64,000 bases of DNA from NCBI RefSeq assembly GCF_020520425.1, contig NC_079490.1, forward strand, positions 62,001-126,000. The letters are read 5' to 3'. Shown piece by piece: positions 46,601 through 57,384 of this stretch. The position numbers were made by a program, and so were the translations under genes. The notes beneath the pieces are model-generated. The model searched no databases. It saw only the letters and a list, made by a program, of their open reading frames with translations, and was not told the DNA's origin. Position 1 is the first letter of the stretch; every line of letters starts with the position of its first letter. Origin of the DNA: Spinacia oleracea (Eukaryota > Streptophyta > Magnoliopsida > Caryophyllales > Amaranthaceae).

Positions 46601-49600
46601 GAAAAACTAGGGAACAAGAAAACAAGTTAGGTCGGTTTAAAGAAAGGCACAAACGTTTTTTTTTTTTGAAAAAGTAATAAGCACAAAAATAAGATTGGGA
46701 GAAGTTTGCAAAGGAAAATAGAAAAAGGAAAAAAGAAAAAAGAAATCATGCTGAGTCGTCGGCAAATATTATCTCCCTCCACTTCGCCCTATGTAACGCC
46801 ATATTTCTTAAATCCGAATAGACTCATATCACTCTCAATCCCCTCTTCCATATTTGCTTTGGTCTTCCCCTACCTCTCACAATTTCATCACTTTGCCACT
46901 CTTCAACCCTTCTAACCGGCGTATCATTTGGTCTCCGTCTTACATGGTCAAACCACCTTAGTCGATTCTCCCGCATCTTTTTCTCAATTGGTGTAACCCT
47001 TATTTTCGTCCTAATCACCTCATTCCTCAACCGATCTTTGTATGGCCACACATCCAAGTATCCAACACTCATCTTATGAATGCGACGTTGTTTCACACCC
47101 CAACACCCTGTACCTTATAAGCGTGCGGGTCTAATTGTCGTATGATAGAATTTTCCCTTCCGTACAATTTAATGGGAGAGAATATTTGAATAAATTTTTT
47201 ACACTTCAGGACTTCTTTTCTTATTTCTTTAGCAGAATATTTTATTCTTTTTTTATGTAGTATTTTTTTTTTAAGTCTTTTTATAATGAATATTTAGCTG
47301 ATAGTAGGAAACTAGCCAACTAGGAATGTTGTTTACTTTTGAATATTAGTTTTGAGTATTTTTCTACTCATTCCGGGGTAGGACTGCTGGTGCATGCAAT
47401 TTTAAGAATCTAATAAACAAATAAAAGGCATGAGTATGTTGGGAGATAATGAGATATTGTTGGGAGATAACTACTTTTATAACTTACTGTTATAAATGAA
47501 GGACCTTTTAGGCTTGAATGTTGATTTGTATGACAATTTGATGTTTGAATAATGAGAAGAAATAATTAAAGAAATTAAAAACACACACAAAGATTTAAGG
47601 TGGTTCACTCTTCAATGAGCTACATCCACCATGGGGGAGGGTTTGGAGCTTGTATTACTCTTCAATGGAGAAAGGATTACAAAGAGGAATTCTCAAAGGT
47701 GAAGAAGAGAGAATTCTATGTATGCTTAGATCTAGGGTTTCAACCTCACTTGTGTTTCTCTCTCTTAATTCTGAAAATCTCATTACATTTGGTATTTATA
47801 GTGGTAGACATCAAACCAATCTAAGGGACAAGAAAAGGCCACGTCGATTGAACCTTGCGGAGAAGAAAATAGTTTACCCTCAGAGTTCGGTCGAACCTTT
47901 AAAGGGTTCGGCCGAACCAAGGTCAGGTTCGGCCGAACTTACCCAAAGTTCGGGCGAACCTCCAAAATCAAAGCTACTGACTTCAGGTTCGGCCGAACCA
48001 CCTAAGAGTTCGGCCGAACTTCCAGCAGGTTCGGCCGAACTTCCCCTGCTGCATGACAGCTTCTCGTAAAACAGCCATAACTCCCTCATTTCTCATCCAA
48101 AATGAGCTTATGACCAAGCGTTGGAAATCTATTGAGCCAAGGTTTCACCTCCAACTTGATTCAACTCAATCTAATGAGTAGATCATGAGATATGTCCATT
48201 TGAAGTCAGACCTTCCACTATAACACCCTAACATCCTTCAAGGAAGATTCGAGGCACACATAACAATTCTCCACCTTGACTTGAATCCTCCACACTTCCT
48301 CATAATGTAATACCAAACTATACTCCAAACACACTCCCAACAAGCCCTTATGGGCTTACATCGACCATGGAGAAAGACCAACTAAGTACACACACAAAGT
48401 GAACTTAGTTGTCGGCAAAGGCTTTGTCAACATGTCGGCGGGATTCTCCTCGGTACCAATCTTCTTCAAGAGCAATTCTTTCTTAGCTATCACATCTCAA
48501 ACAAAGTTGTACTTGATGTCAATGTGCTTGGTTCTCTTGTAGAATGTGTTTTGATTCTTAGCTAAATGTATGGCACTTTGACTATCACAAAACACGGACA
48601 CCAAGCTTGAACATGGACTAAACTCTCCTACAAGACCCTTGAGCCACTTTGCTTCTTTGAATGCTTCGGTAATGGCCATAAACTCGGCCTCCGTAGTTGA
48701 AAGAGCTACAACATCTTGTAGCGTTGATTGCCAATTCACGGCCGTACCACCCAAAGTAAGACATAGCCGGAAGTAGATTTCCGATCATCCAAATCACCTC
48801 CATAATCCGAATCACAAAAGCCTTCAAGTCCGTTTGCATTTCTACCAAACTCAAGGCAAACGTTTGAGGTACCCTTCAAGTACCTCAACAACCAATTCAC
48901 GGCTTCCCAAAGGACCTTTCCCGGTCTTGACATATGCCGACTAACCATACTCACCGCATGAGCTATATCCGGTCTTGAACACGCCATGGCATACATCACA
49001 CTTCCAACCGCACTAGTGTATGGAATGTGAGTCATGGACTTTTCTTCTTCCTTGGATTGAGGACTAAGCTCCTTTGAGAGCTTAAAGTGAGAACTCAATG
49101 GAGTGGAAACGGGTTTTGCATGCACCATGGAGAAGCGCTCAAGCACCTTCTCAATGTATCTCTTTTGACTAAGATACAAAACACCCGCATTCCTATCACG
49201 AATAATCTCTATACCAAGAATCTTCTTGGCTTCACCAAGATCTTTCATATCAAACTCACTTGCCAACAATTTTTTCAAGTTGTCAATCTCAATCATATTC
49301 TTGCAAGCCACCAACATATCATCTACATATAAGAGCAAGTAGACGAAGGAACCACTCACAAGTTCTTTGTAATAGGCACAACTATCATAAGAGCTCCTTG
49401 TGAAATCATGTGCCAACATGAACGAATCAAATCGTTTATACCATTGCCTTGGAGATTGCTTCAAGCCATACAAGGACTTTAAAAGATGACACACATGATT
49501 TTCCTTCCCTTTCTCCTCAAAACCTTCCGGTTGCTTCATGTAGATCTCCTCTTCTAAATCTCCATGGAGGAATGCGGTCTTCACATCAAGTTGGTGTAAC

Positions 49601-52600
49601 TCCAAATCCTCCAAAGCTACCAAGGCAAGCAACACCCTTATGGATGAGTGTTTCACAACCGGAGAAAATACTTCATGAAAGTCAACGCCTTCAATTTGTG
49701 TGAAACCTCTTGCAACCACTCTTGCCTTGTAGACGGGACCACCCGATTCCGGTGTACCTTCCTTCTTCTTGTACACCCACTTGCACCCAACAATTCTTTT
49801 GCCTTTCGGTGCATTGCATAAGCTCCAAGTATTGTTCTTGTGCAAGGACTCCATTTCTTGCTCCATGGCCATCAACCACTTGTCGGCATCATTTAGAGAC
49901 ATTGCTTCCTTGAATGAACAAGGATCATCATTATCGGTCTCCACTTGACTTGCAACGGAGAGAGCATATTGGACATAATCACACTCCTCAATGTATCTAC
50001 TTGGAGGCTTGATTGTTCTCTTTGCTCTTTCTTCGGCAATAGATTTCTTTTGAGCTTGTGGTGTCGCTTCACGAGGTCTCCTTGATGAGGGACCATCTTC
50101 ATGTGAATGCTCATCTAGCTCCACCTCCTCCTCGGTATCATGGTGTGAACCTACATCATTGCAAATAGAAAGCTTCTTTCCCGGAGTGATCATACAATTT
50201 TCATCAAAAACAATATCTCTAGAAGTTATGACTCTTCTAGATTGGTTACACCATACTCTATAACCCTTGACTCCTATACCATAGGCAACAAAAATACATT
50301 TTTTAGCTCTAGGTTCAAGTTTACCATCACTAACATGAATATAAGCTGGACAACCAAATACTCTTAAACTAGAATAATCAATGGGTTTTCCGTACCATAC
50401 CTCAAGAGGTGACTTGAAGTCAAGAGCCGAGTGAGGAGAGCGATTCACCAAGTAACAAGCCGTTGAAACGGCTTCCGCCCAAAAAGATTTCCCCAAATTT
50501 GCTTGTGAAAGCATACATCTAGCCCTCTCTAAGAGAGTTCTATTCATTCGCTTCGCAACCCCATTTTGTTGAGGTCTACCCGCACGAGTTCGATGCCGCA
50601 CAATGCCTTGCTTGAGACAATACTTCAAGAACTTCTTCTCTACAAACTCTAGACCATTATCGGTCCTCAAGGTTTTGATCTTTTTCTCGGTCTTCTTTTC
50701 AATCATGGTCTTCCAATCATGGAACACATCAAAGATATCATCTTTATGCTTTATAAAGAACACCCAAACCTTCCTAGAAAAGTCATCAATTATAGTGAGC
50801 AAATAATTACAACCACCAATCGAAGGAACTCTAGAGGGACCCCACAAATCCGAATGGATGTATTCAAGTATCCCTTTGGTGTTGTGTACGGCGGGTTTGA
50901 AGCTAACCCTCTTGTGTTTACCAAACACACAATGCTCACAAAAGCCAAGGCTTCCAAGCTTCAAGCTTCCAAAACAACCTTGCTTGCTAAGCTCCGACAT
51001 ACCATGCTCCCCCATATGGCCAAGTCTCAAATGCCATAACTTGGTTTCACTATCACTCATAGTACCCGTGGAAACATTTGCCGAGCCTACCATGGTGGAT
51101 CCTTGCAATGAGTACAAGCTACCCACTTTGGTACCCTTCATCAACACAAGAGCACCTTTCACAACCTTCATTACTCCACCTTCCGCTATGCACTTACAAC
51201 CGTTAGTGTCAAGAGTGCCAAGAGAGATCAAATTCTTCTTTAGCTCCGGAACATGACGAACTTTAGTTAAGGTTCTCACAATACCATCAAACATTTTGAT
51301 GGCTACCGTCCCAATTTCAATCACCTTGCACGTTGCATTGTTTCCCATGGTGACATTACCTCCATTATACTCCTCATAAGAGCTAAAGAGATCCTTGTTG
51401 GGGGTCATATGAAACGAGCAACCCGAATCCAAAATCCATTCATCCTTACCCTTGATTCTTCCATGAGTGGCAACCAATGCACCACTATCACTATCGGTAT
51501 CATCATAGCTAGCCTCGGCGGTAACATGAGGTTCTTTGCCCTTTTCGGACTTACCATCACCTCCCGATTGTTTCTTTTGCCACTTCCAACATTCCGACTT
51601 AATGTGGCCTTTAATGTGACAATAATTGCAAGACTTGTTACGGTTAGGATTCGGTTTCTTTGACTTGGACCCGACCCCTATTCTTTCCCCCATTACCACC
51701 ACTACTAGTAGAAGTCTTCTCATGATTTCTACTCCTCACAAACAAGCCATCATTGGAGTTATTTGATGATTTAGAAATTAATTAATTATCAATTAAGTCC
51801 CTTTGGGTCAAAGCATCTCTAACATCATCAATACTCAAGTCATCTCTACCATACAAGATAGTTTCACGAAAATGTTTATAGGATGGTGGTAATGAACATA
51901 ACAAGTAAATTGCAAGATCCTCATCATCTAAAACAACATCAATATTTTGAAGGTCCATAACAATCGAAAAGAACTCATCTAATTGAGACTTAAGAGAATT
52001 ACCTTCCTTAAGCCGAAGATCATAGAGCCTACTCTTGAGTAGTAGACGATTGGTGACACTTTTAGCCATATAAAGAGCCTCCAACTTCAACCATAGATCA
52101 TCGGCGGTTTCCTCCTTGGCAACTTCCCTCAATACTTCATTCGAGAGGCAAAGTTGTATAGCCGACAAAGCCTTCAAATCAATCTCCTCCCACTTCTCTT
52201 CCGACATGGTAGTGGGTTTCTTATCCTTCTCTTCAAGAGCCTTGTGCACACCATTTTGTATCAAAATAGCTTTCATTTTCAATTGCCAAAGGCCAAAGTT
52301 AATTGACCTATCAAACTTCTCAATATCCAACTTCATTGTCGACATGAGTATTCAATACTCCCCAAGAAATCAAACAAACAACCCAAACACAACCTTAGCT
52401 CTTGATACCAATTGTTATAAATGAAGGACCTTTTAGGCTTGAATGTTGATTTGTATGACAATTTGATGTTTGAATAATGAGAAGAAATAATTAAAGAAAT
52501 TAAAAACACACACAAAGATTTAAGGTGGTTCACTCTTCAATGAGCTACATCCACCATGGGGGAGGGTTTGGAGCTTGTATTACTCTTCAATGGAGAAAGG

Positions 52601-55600
52601 ATTACAAAGAGGAATTCTCAAAGGTGAAGAAGAGAGAATTCTATGTATGCTTAGATCTAGGGTTTCAACCTCACTTGTGTTTCTCTCTCTTAATTCTGAA
52701 AATCTCATTACATTTGGTATTTATAGTGTTAGACATCAAACCAATCTAAGGGACAAGAAAAGGCCACGTCGATTGAACCTTGCGGAGAAGAAAACAGTTT
52801 ACCCGCAGAGTTCGGTCGAACCTTTAAAGGGTTCGGCCGAACCAAGGTCAGGTTCGGCCGAACTTAACCAAAGTTCGGGCGAACCTCCAAAATCAAAGCT
52901 ACTGACTTCAGGTTCAACCAAACCACCTAAGAGTTCGGCCGAACTTCCAGCAGGTTCGGCCGAACCTCCAGCAGATCTGCCGAACTTCCCCTGCTGCATG
53001 AAAGCTTCTCGTAAAACAGCCATAACCCCCTCATTTCTCATCCAAAATGAGCTTATGACCAGGCGTTGGAAAGCTATTGAGCCAAGCTTTCACCTCCAAC
53101 TTGAATCAACTCAATCTAATGAGTAGATCATGAGATATGTCCATTTGAAGTCAGACCTTCCACTATAACACCCTAACATCCTTCAAGGAAGATTCGAGGC
53201 ACACATAACACTTACAGAAAAATATACTTTTTTTTTAATTTACTTTTAAGTTGTACATATGATTTTTTTCCCACACTGTACTACTTAGCCTGAAGAAGCA
53301 ATTTATGGCTTAAACAGTTGCACATGCTATGGAGATGTTGGACTAGTTACTCTCAGTCGACTGGGACTGAAGCTTTAATATCACATATACTTTTTTTGTT
53401 TGAATCATATGTTCCATCTAATAAATGTTATTGTGCTGATATTTAAACAGAGATGCATTGGTGTAGCTAAGAAATGAGAATTGGATCTCTTTAGTGAATT
53501 TTATATGCTCATTTTGCAGGATGGAATTTCATGTGAGCTTATAGACTTGAGAACTCTCATACCTTGGGACAAAGACACTGTTGAAGCTTCTGTCAGAAAG
53601 ACTGGAAGGTTACTTGTAAGTCTATTCGCGTATTCTAAATTATTTTTGGAGTACATTATACAACACAAGATTCAGGACCACTTTTTCTGATTGGTGTACA
53701 ACTCGCAGATTAGTCATGAAGCTCCAGTAACAGGAGGTTTTGGTGCTGAAATTGCTGCATCTGTTGTCGAACGTTGCTTCTTAAGGGTAATTAGTTATCT
53801 ATTTAAGGGGAGGCCATGATTTCTATGAAGAAGGAAAATTCTCTCTGTATTAACTCCATGAAGTGGGTAATTTGAAAAATACACATCGAAACGAATCTGA
53901 AAAGATCTATATAATACGGAGTAATGTTTTGTCTTATATATTTCAATCTGGGTAATTTCCCATTTTTTACTTGCTAGTTGCTATGTAGTAATAAGATTGG
54001 GGAAAGATTATTGTTTGATAGTAGAAAGGGAGTGACGATAGCACATTAAGTGTAATGTTTCACGAGACTTAATTTATCTCACCATCTCGTCTTAACTTTT
54101 TGCAGTTAGAAGCTCCTATTGCTCGGATTTGCGGCTTTGACACACCATTTCCACTTGTATTTGAACCATTCTATCTGCCTACCAAGAACAAGGCAAGTTG
54201 TTAGATTGACCTTTTCTCTTTTATTATGTATCTAAGAGGAGATTTTATAACTTTTAAGTGGTGTAACCCACAAGTAGGAATATAATATCTATTTTAGTAA
54301 TCTTGTAATATATTACTAGGATGTTGTTGGAACAGGATTATTGAACTGAGGAAAATGAAACAGAAAATAATATAATAGAAGTAGTAAAGAGAGATGGATT
54401 CCACATGTTCTCCAGATGTGCTTTTATTACTATTCTCAAATTGAGGGGAGGGATAAAGGAACATACTTCATTCTTGTACTTAGGTAGTAGTTGAAAGATA
54501 AGGAGAAGGAAAGGACTTTCTAATCTTTCCATATGCAAGAGGATTTGGTTTAGAAAGGGAAAGAAAATTCAAATCCTTGTTCCCTTCACTTTCTATCCTA
54601 CCTTAATTGTTATCCGAAACAATAGAAAATGGATAACCTTCGTACTTTACCGTTCTCTTCTCCCCTCCCCTTCCCTCAAAATTCCCCAATAATTAAACCC
54701 CTTAATTAAGGAGAATTATACCACAATTTTCATATATTATTTTTTATTTTCATATCTAACAACTAATACAATTTGCTTTAGCGAAAAGCACTGATCCCAA
54801 CTTTAAAGGAGTTATTACTTATTAGTGTATGATGAGTTTTTGTAAGCATTTTTGGGGTGATGAGAAAAGTCCCAAAAAGGTGGTAAAAGGGAGAGTGAGG
54901 GTTGCAATCATAAGTGACATCCCTTTGCATCGATCAAGATGATTTTCCATGAGAGTGCTTCCTATGAAGCGATGTGCCTAACATCATACGAAGTATGTTT
55001 TCAAGAATGAATAGGAGCTAGCTAGAATTATTGCATTTTGGGAGTTGTGGTATTAGAGTTAAGAGATGAATTGAAATGACCATCTTACAAGAAATGTAGT
55101 GTAGTGCGTAGGTGCATAAAATGGGTGAGAGAATTATCTAACAAGAAATGTAATGTAGGTGCATAAAATGGGTGAGAGGATTATGAGAGAAAATTTTATA
55201 TGCGACAAGGATCATAGGTATTATCAGTACCTGCTGAAGTTGGCTTAGAGAAACTTGTTAAGCAGTGATTTTTGGAGGCCTTGGGTGAGATGGTTTGAGG
55301 TTTCTCTTAAAGAATGAAATTTTTCGTTGGGGTTTATCTGAATTGTAACGACAAAAATATTAAGGTCCAAAGAGTCATCCCAGGAAGACTTCTCCCCACT
55401 ACATCCGTTTCCCACACAGTCCACATGCACAGGCCAGAGAGTCAAGTGTATGATAAGTAGTGTATATTTTTATTTTAATGCTAAAGTTTAACTGCTTTTC
55501 CGCCTATTTTTTCCGCACATAAACTCAAATGTAATTCCACTGCCATAAAAAAGTACATATATGTTAGTATGTAATGGGCGTTTGTGTCACTGTGATTAGA

Positions 55601-55824
55601 TATCAATTACTCCATTGTTCTTTAGTGGCCTCCGTGTTTTAAAAGCAGGGGAGGCATCTCTTGTATGAGAGCTACGAGACTAATGCCGATGTTTATATTT
55701 GCCGTTCAATCCCCAATTTCCCTTCTATTTGTGTTGTGCTGCTAATTTTAAGGGATGCTAACACACAAGATGGTCATGTGACTTGCAGATATTGGATGCA
55801 ATCAAATCCACAGTGAATTACTAG
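43602..55824 (+). CDS. DIN4: Branched-chain 2-oxoacid dehydrogenase E1 beta subunit, 13 exons
   Basis: Exons: 43602-43876, 43975-44086, 44388-44423, 44515-44574, 44661-44718, 44799-44896, 45731-45820, 45913-45981, 46053-46139, 53520-53615, 53709-53786, 54106-54192, 55789-55824. They total 1182 bases, 393 aa, in frame. With E1-alpha it forms the thiamine-diphosphate decarboxylase of the mitochondrial BCKDH complex (Leu, Ile, Val catabolism). An Arg/Gly/Ser-rich N-terminus of about 70 residues fits a mitochondrial presequence. Then [15 protein letters not shown] and [14 protein letters not shown] begin the pyrimidine-binding domain, and [13 protein letters not shown], the C-terminal transketolase-like domain. 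Introns 4 (CAG|GCATGC), 7 (AAG|GCATGT) and 12 (AAG|GCAAGT) have GC donors. Intron 9 (7.4 kb) is filled by transposons. The presequence is longer than usual. The symbol follows gene order with Arabidopsis. Confidence 0.95.
44160..44350. repeat. Minisatellite of about 29 bp in E1-beta intron 2
   Basis: Imperfect copies of TTCTATTCAATATCTTGCTAC with variants (TTTTCCTTCAATATCTCTGC) repeat about six to seven times. It makes up most of the 301-base intron and keeps it pyrimidine-rich up to the acceptor. Confidence 0.85.
46230..47172 (-). mobile_element. 5'-truncated RTE-type LINE in E1-beta intron 9
   Basis: Flanked by a 12-base target duplication TGGGAGAGAATA (46218-46229 and 47173-47184). The minus strand encodes the C-terminus of an RTE-clade reverse transcriptase ([18 protein letters not shown], then [13 protein letters not shown]; 47096-46824) and ends with AAGGCTTTGTTGTTGTCG, the usual plant RTE tail. 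Upstream coding is frameshifted. A SINE is inserted in its 3' part. Confidence 0.88.
46334..46534 (-). mobile_element. tRNA-derived SINE inserted in the LINE
   Basis: On the minus strand it begins near GGTTGGCATGAGTGGTTAAGG (box A), then GGTTCGAGCCTTGG (box B), and ends in an A tail (T run at 46334-46345). An 11-base target duplication AAAAGATTATG flanks it (46323-46333 and 46535-46545). Confidence 0.88.
47488..48266 (-). repeat. Copia 3' LTR (779 bp)
   Basis: Contains the GTTCGGCCGAAC array (47884-48040) and, on the minus strand, TATAAATA at 47793-47800. Confidence 0.93.
47884..48040. repeat. GTTCGGCCGAAC palindrome array, copia 3' LTR
   Basis: Five perfect copies of the self-complementary 12-mer GTTCGGCCGAAC and two one-base variants (GTTCGGTCGAAC, GTTCGGGCGAAC). 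They are spaced about 20-60 bases apart, starting roughly 85 bases upstream of the TATA box on the minus strand. Confidence 0.93.
48383..51723 (-). pseudogene. Copia pol (zinc knuckle-PR-INT-RT-RH), lightly damaged
   Basis: A long minus-strand frame (51723-48736, 995 codons) has a CCHC knuckle [14 protein letters not shown], protease DSGCSFHMT, and integrase ([25 protein letters not shown] and the Glu region). RT has [13 protein letters not shown] and YVDDM, and is followed by RNase H. A one-base deletion near 48755 (TSGYV, then LGGTAVNW in the next frame) breaks RNase H, which continues 48754-48497. An in-frame TGA follows KYNFV at 48497, probably from CGA. At the 5' side a frame change near 51690 separates it from gag. 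The order PR-INT-RT identifies copia; phrases such as [17 protein letters not shown] fit the Tork lineage. Confidence 0.92.
51782..52345 (-). CDS. Copia gag (UBN2-type), ends early
   Basis: 187 aa from ATG at 52345, 53 bases inside the primer site. The retrotransposon gag domain typical of copia spans almost the whole frame ([45 protein letters not shown]). It stops at LIDN because of TAA, after which the frame can be read on towards the zinc knuckle. This looks like a nonsense change rather than the natural end. Confidence 0.85.
   Translation of the reverse strand: MSTMKLDIEKFDRSINFGLWQLKMKAILIQNGVHKALEEKDKKPTTMSEEKWEEIDLKALSAIQLCLSNEVLREVAKEETADDLWLKLEALYMAKSVTNRLLLKSRLYDLRLKEGNSLKSQLDEFFSIVMDLQNIDVVLDDEDLAIYLLCSLPPSYKHFRETILYGRDDLSIDDVRDALTQRDLIDN
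52413..53210 (-). repeat. Copia 5' LTR (798 bp)
   Basis: Contains the palindrome array (52808-52990) and a minus-strand TATAAATA at 52719-52726. It carries one extra degenerate repeat unit of about 19 bases compared with the 3' LTR. Confidence 0.93.
52808..52990. repeat. GTTCGGCCGAAC palindrome array, copia 5' LTR
   Basis: Four perfect copies, the same two one-base variants and two more decayed units (GTTCAACCAAAC and ATCTGCCGAAC). They start about 80 bases upstream of the minus-strand TATA box. Confidence 0.93.
54193..55788 (+). other. E1-beta intron 12 (1.6 kb)
   Basis: No transposon recognised. AT-rich, with a local direct repeat AAGAAATGTA...GGTGCATAAAATGGGTGAGAG (about 55088 and 55143). 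Starts with a GC donor and ends TTGCAG at 55788. Confidence 0.5.
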
Positions 55825-56150
55825 GTTTAAGTTTATACTGGAATGTGATCGTGAAGGGTTTGTCCAACTGTGTTGTACTGTTGTATCATGTATGTAACTA
55901 ATTAAGTCTTAGGCGAAGTTTAAGTTTCTTAATTAGAAGATCTTTAAATATGATCAAAATGGATTAACAACTTCTAATATTATGTGGTTAAGTTGTTAAT
56001 TGGTTGTGTAGAAGATTTGGACAACAAATGCCAAATGCCAAATGCCAAATGCCATGTTATGTACTTCATCATCTATTCTGAAACTCATCAATTAACTTAT
56101 TAACCCCCTTGCTGCTATTAGCAGTGGAAGAATGTAGCATCGGTATACTT

Positions 56151-56375
56151 GCAGTTTCAACCTCTAGCCTTAGTTTTGAAAACCTTGTATAGGCTCCAAG
56201 GCGCAGGTCTTGAATCTTGATGGCTAAAGTTTCAACCTCTAGCCTTAGTTTTGAAAACCTTGTATAGGCTCAAGGCGCAGGTCTTGAATCTTGATGGCTA
56301 AAGTTTCAACCTCTAGCCTTAGTTTTGAAAACCTTGTATAGGCTCAAGGCGCAGGTCTTGAATCTTGATGCCTTA
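56151..56375. repeat. 74-75-bp tandem repeat, three units
   Basis: Units contain CCTCTAGCCTTAGTTTTG (56161, 56236, 56310) and CAAGGCGCAGGTCTTGAATC. They lie about 330 bases beyond the E1-beta stop codon. A further GATCAAGGCGCAACCATG follows near 56423. The AAGGCGCA phrase resembles the GC-rich dispersed element seen at 62384-63345. Confidence 0.9.
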
Positions 56376-57384
56376 GCCGTGGCACCTACAAAATGTGTAC
56401 GCCTTATGCTCCTTTTCCCAGGATCAAGGCGCAACCATGTTGTGAAAACCAGATACTCACTTTTGGCAAACAGGTACTTAAGTGTAGAAGAAACTTTTGC
56501 CTGCTTTGTGTAAATCTATATACTGTCCTCACTGCCTTCTAACTTTTAAGCTCTGCAAATTATAAGGTGCATTGTGCACCAAATGGTATTTTTATGCCCG
56601 TTGGTCTTACCACATTTTTTTTCTCCTCAGATGTTAGGGGAAAATGTGGAGGTTGCACTGTGCACCTTATATGTTCTACTACATATATGACTCAGATTTT
56701 AAACGATATTCAAAGGGAAATATTCTTAAGAAAATCTTCAACATTATCAACGTCAACTAGTAGGAAATCATGAAGAATTTTACAGCATCAGAGAAACTTC
56801 ACAGCTCCCTTGAGTAAAAAAAAAAAAAAAAAACAACTAGTCTTATGCAGCACCACATCTGACATGTGTATACATGCCCATCTCAGGGAAAGATTGTGTG
56901 ATATGTCAAATTCGGCAATCTAACATAAAGTTCCATCACAAAATTATACTCACTATTCTGCAGATGTGAGTCTCAAAAGTCTAGATTGCAGCCAAGTGAG
57001 CCAACAGCTAATACTTCAAATTATGGACTTGGGACTTTTAAGCACTACACATGACAGAAATCAAATAGAGGTTTACAAGAATGTTCCGTCCTAGCATTTA
57101 CATTTAACATTCATCAAGTACAGAAATGGAAAATAATTTTGTTATTCCCAATATGAATATACCTCGCCAATAAAAGCAAATTTTCTTTGCTTAATGCAAC
57201 AGTCGGACAAATATTATTGTCAGGATCAAAATACAACAGGGAAAAGCTAAGATTAAAAAAAAATGTAACAGAACATCTGAGTACCAAATTACCACTACTT
57301 GATCACAAATTGCAACCGAGAATATGCTACGGAGCATTGACATTCTGAAACCCAATTCAAATCAACTCATCCTGAGAAGAGCAA
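56376..57384. other. Intergenic between converging E1-beta and Pur-alpha genes
   Basis: No gene seen. There is an inverted-looking pair of phrases AAGGTGCATTGTGCACC (56565) and GTTGCACTGTGCACCTTAT (56652), probably the ends of a very small MITE of about 110 bases, and an A run near 56816. The right part is the 3' UTR side of Pur-alpha. Confidence 0.45.

Larger units (their letters stand above)
47483..53215 (-). mobile_element. Ty1/copia element (Tork-like) in E1-beta intron 9
   Basis: Target duplication CTTAC at 47483-47487 and 53211-53215. LTRs lie at 47488-48266 (779 bp) and 52413-53210 (798 bp), with TGTTATAAAT...CACATAACA ends in plus-strand reading. Minus-strand primer site TGGTATCAAGAGC (52398-52410, tRNA-iMet) and purine tract AAGGTGGAGAAT (about 48267-48278) give the orientation. 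gag and a nearly complete pol are present but carry a few lesions. The LTRs differ at scattered positions and by about 19 bases of repeat length. Confidence 0.94.
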
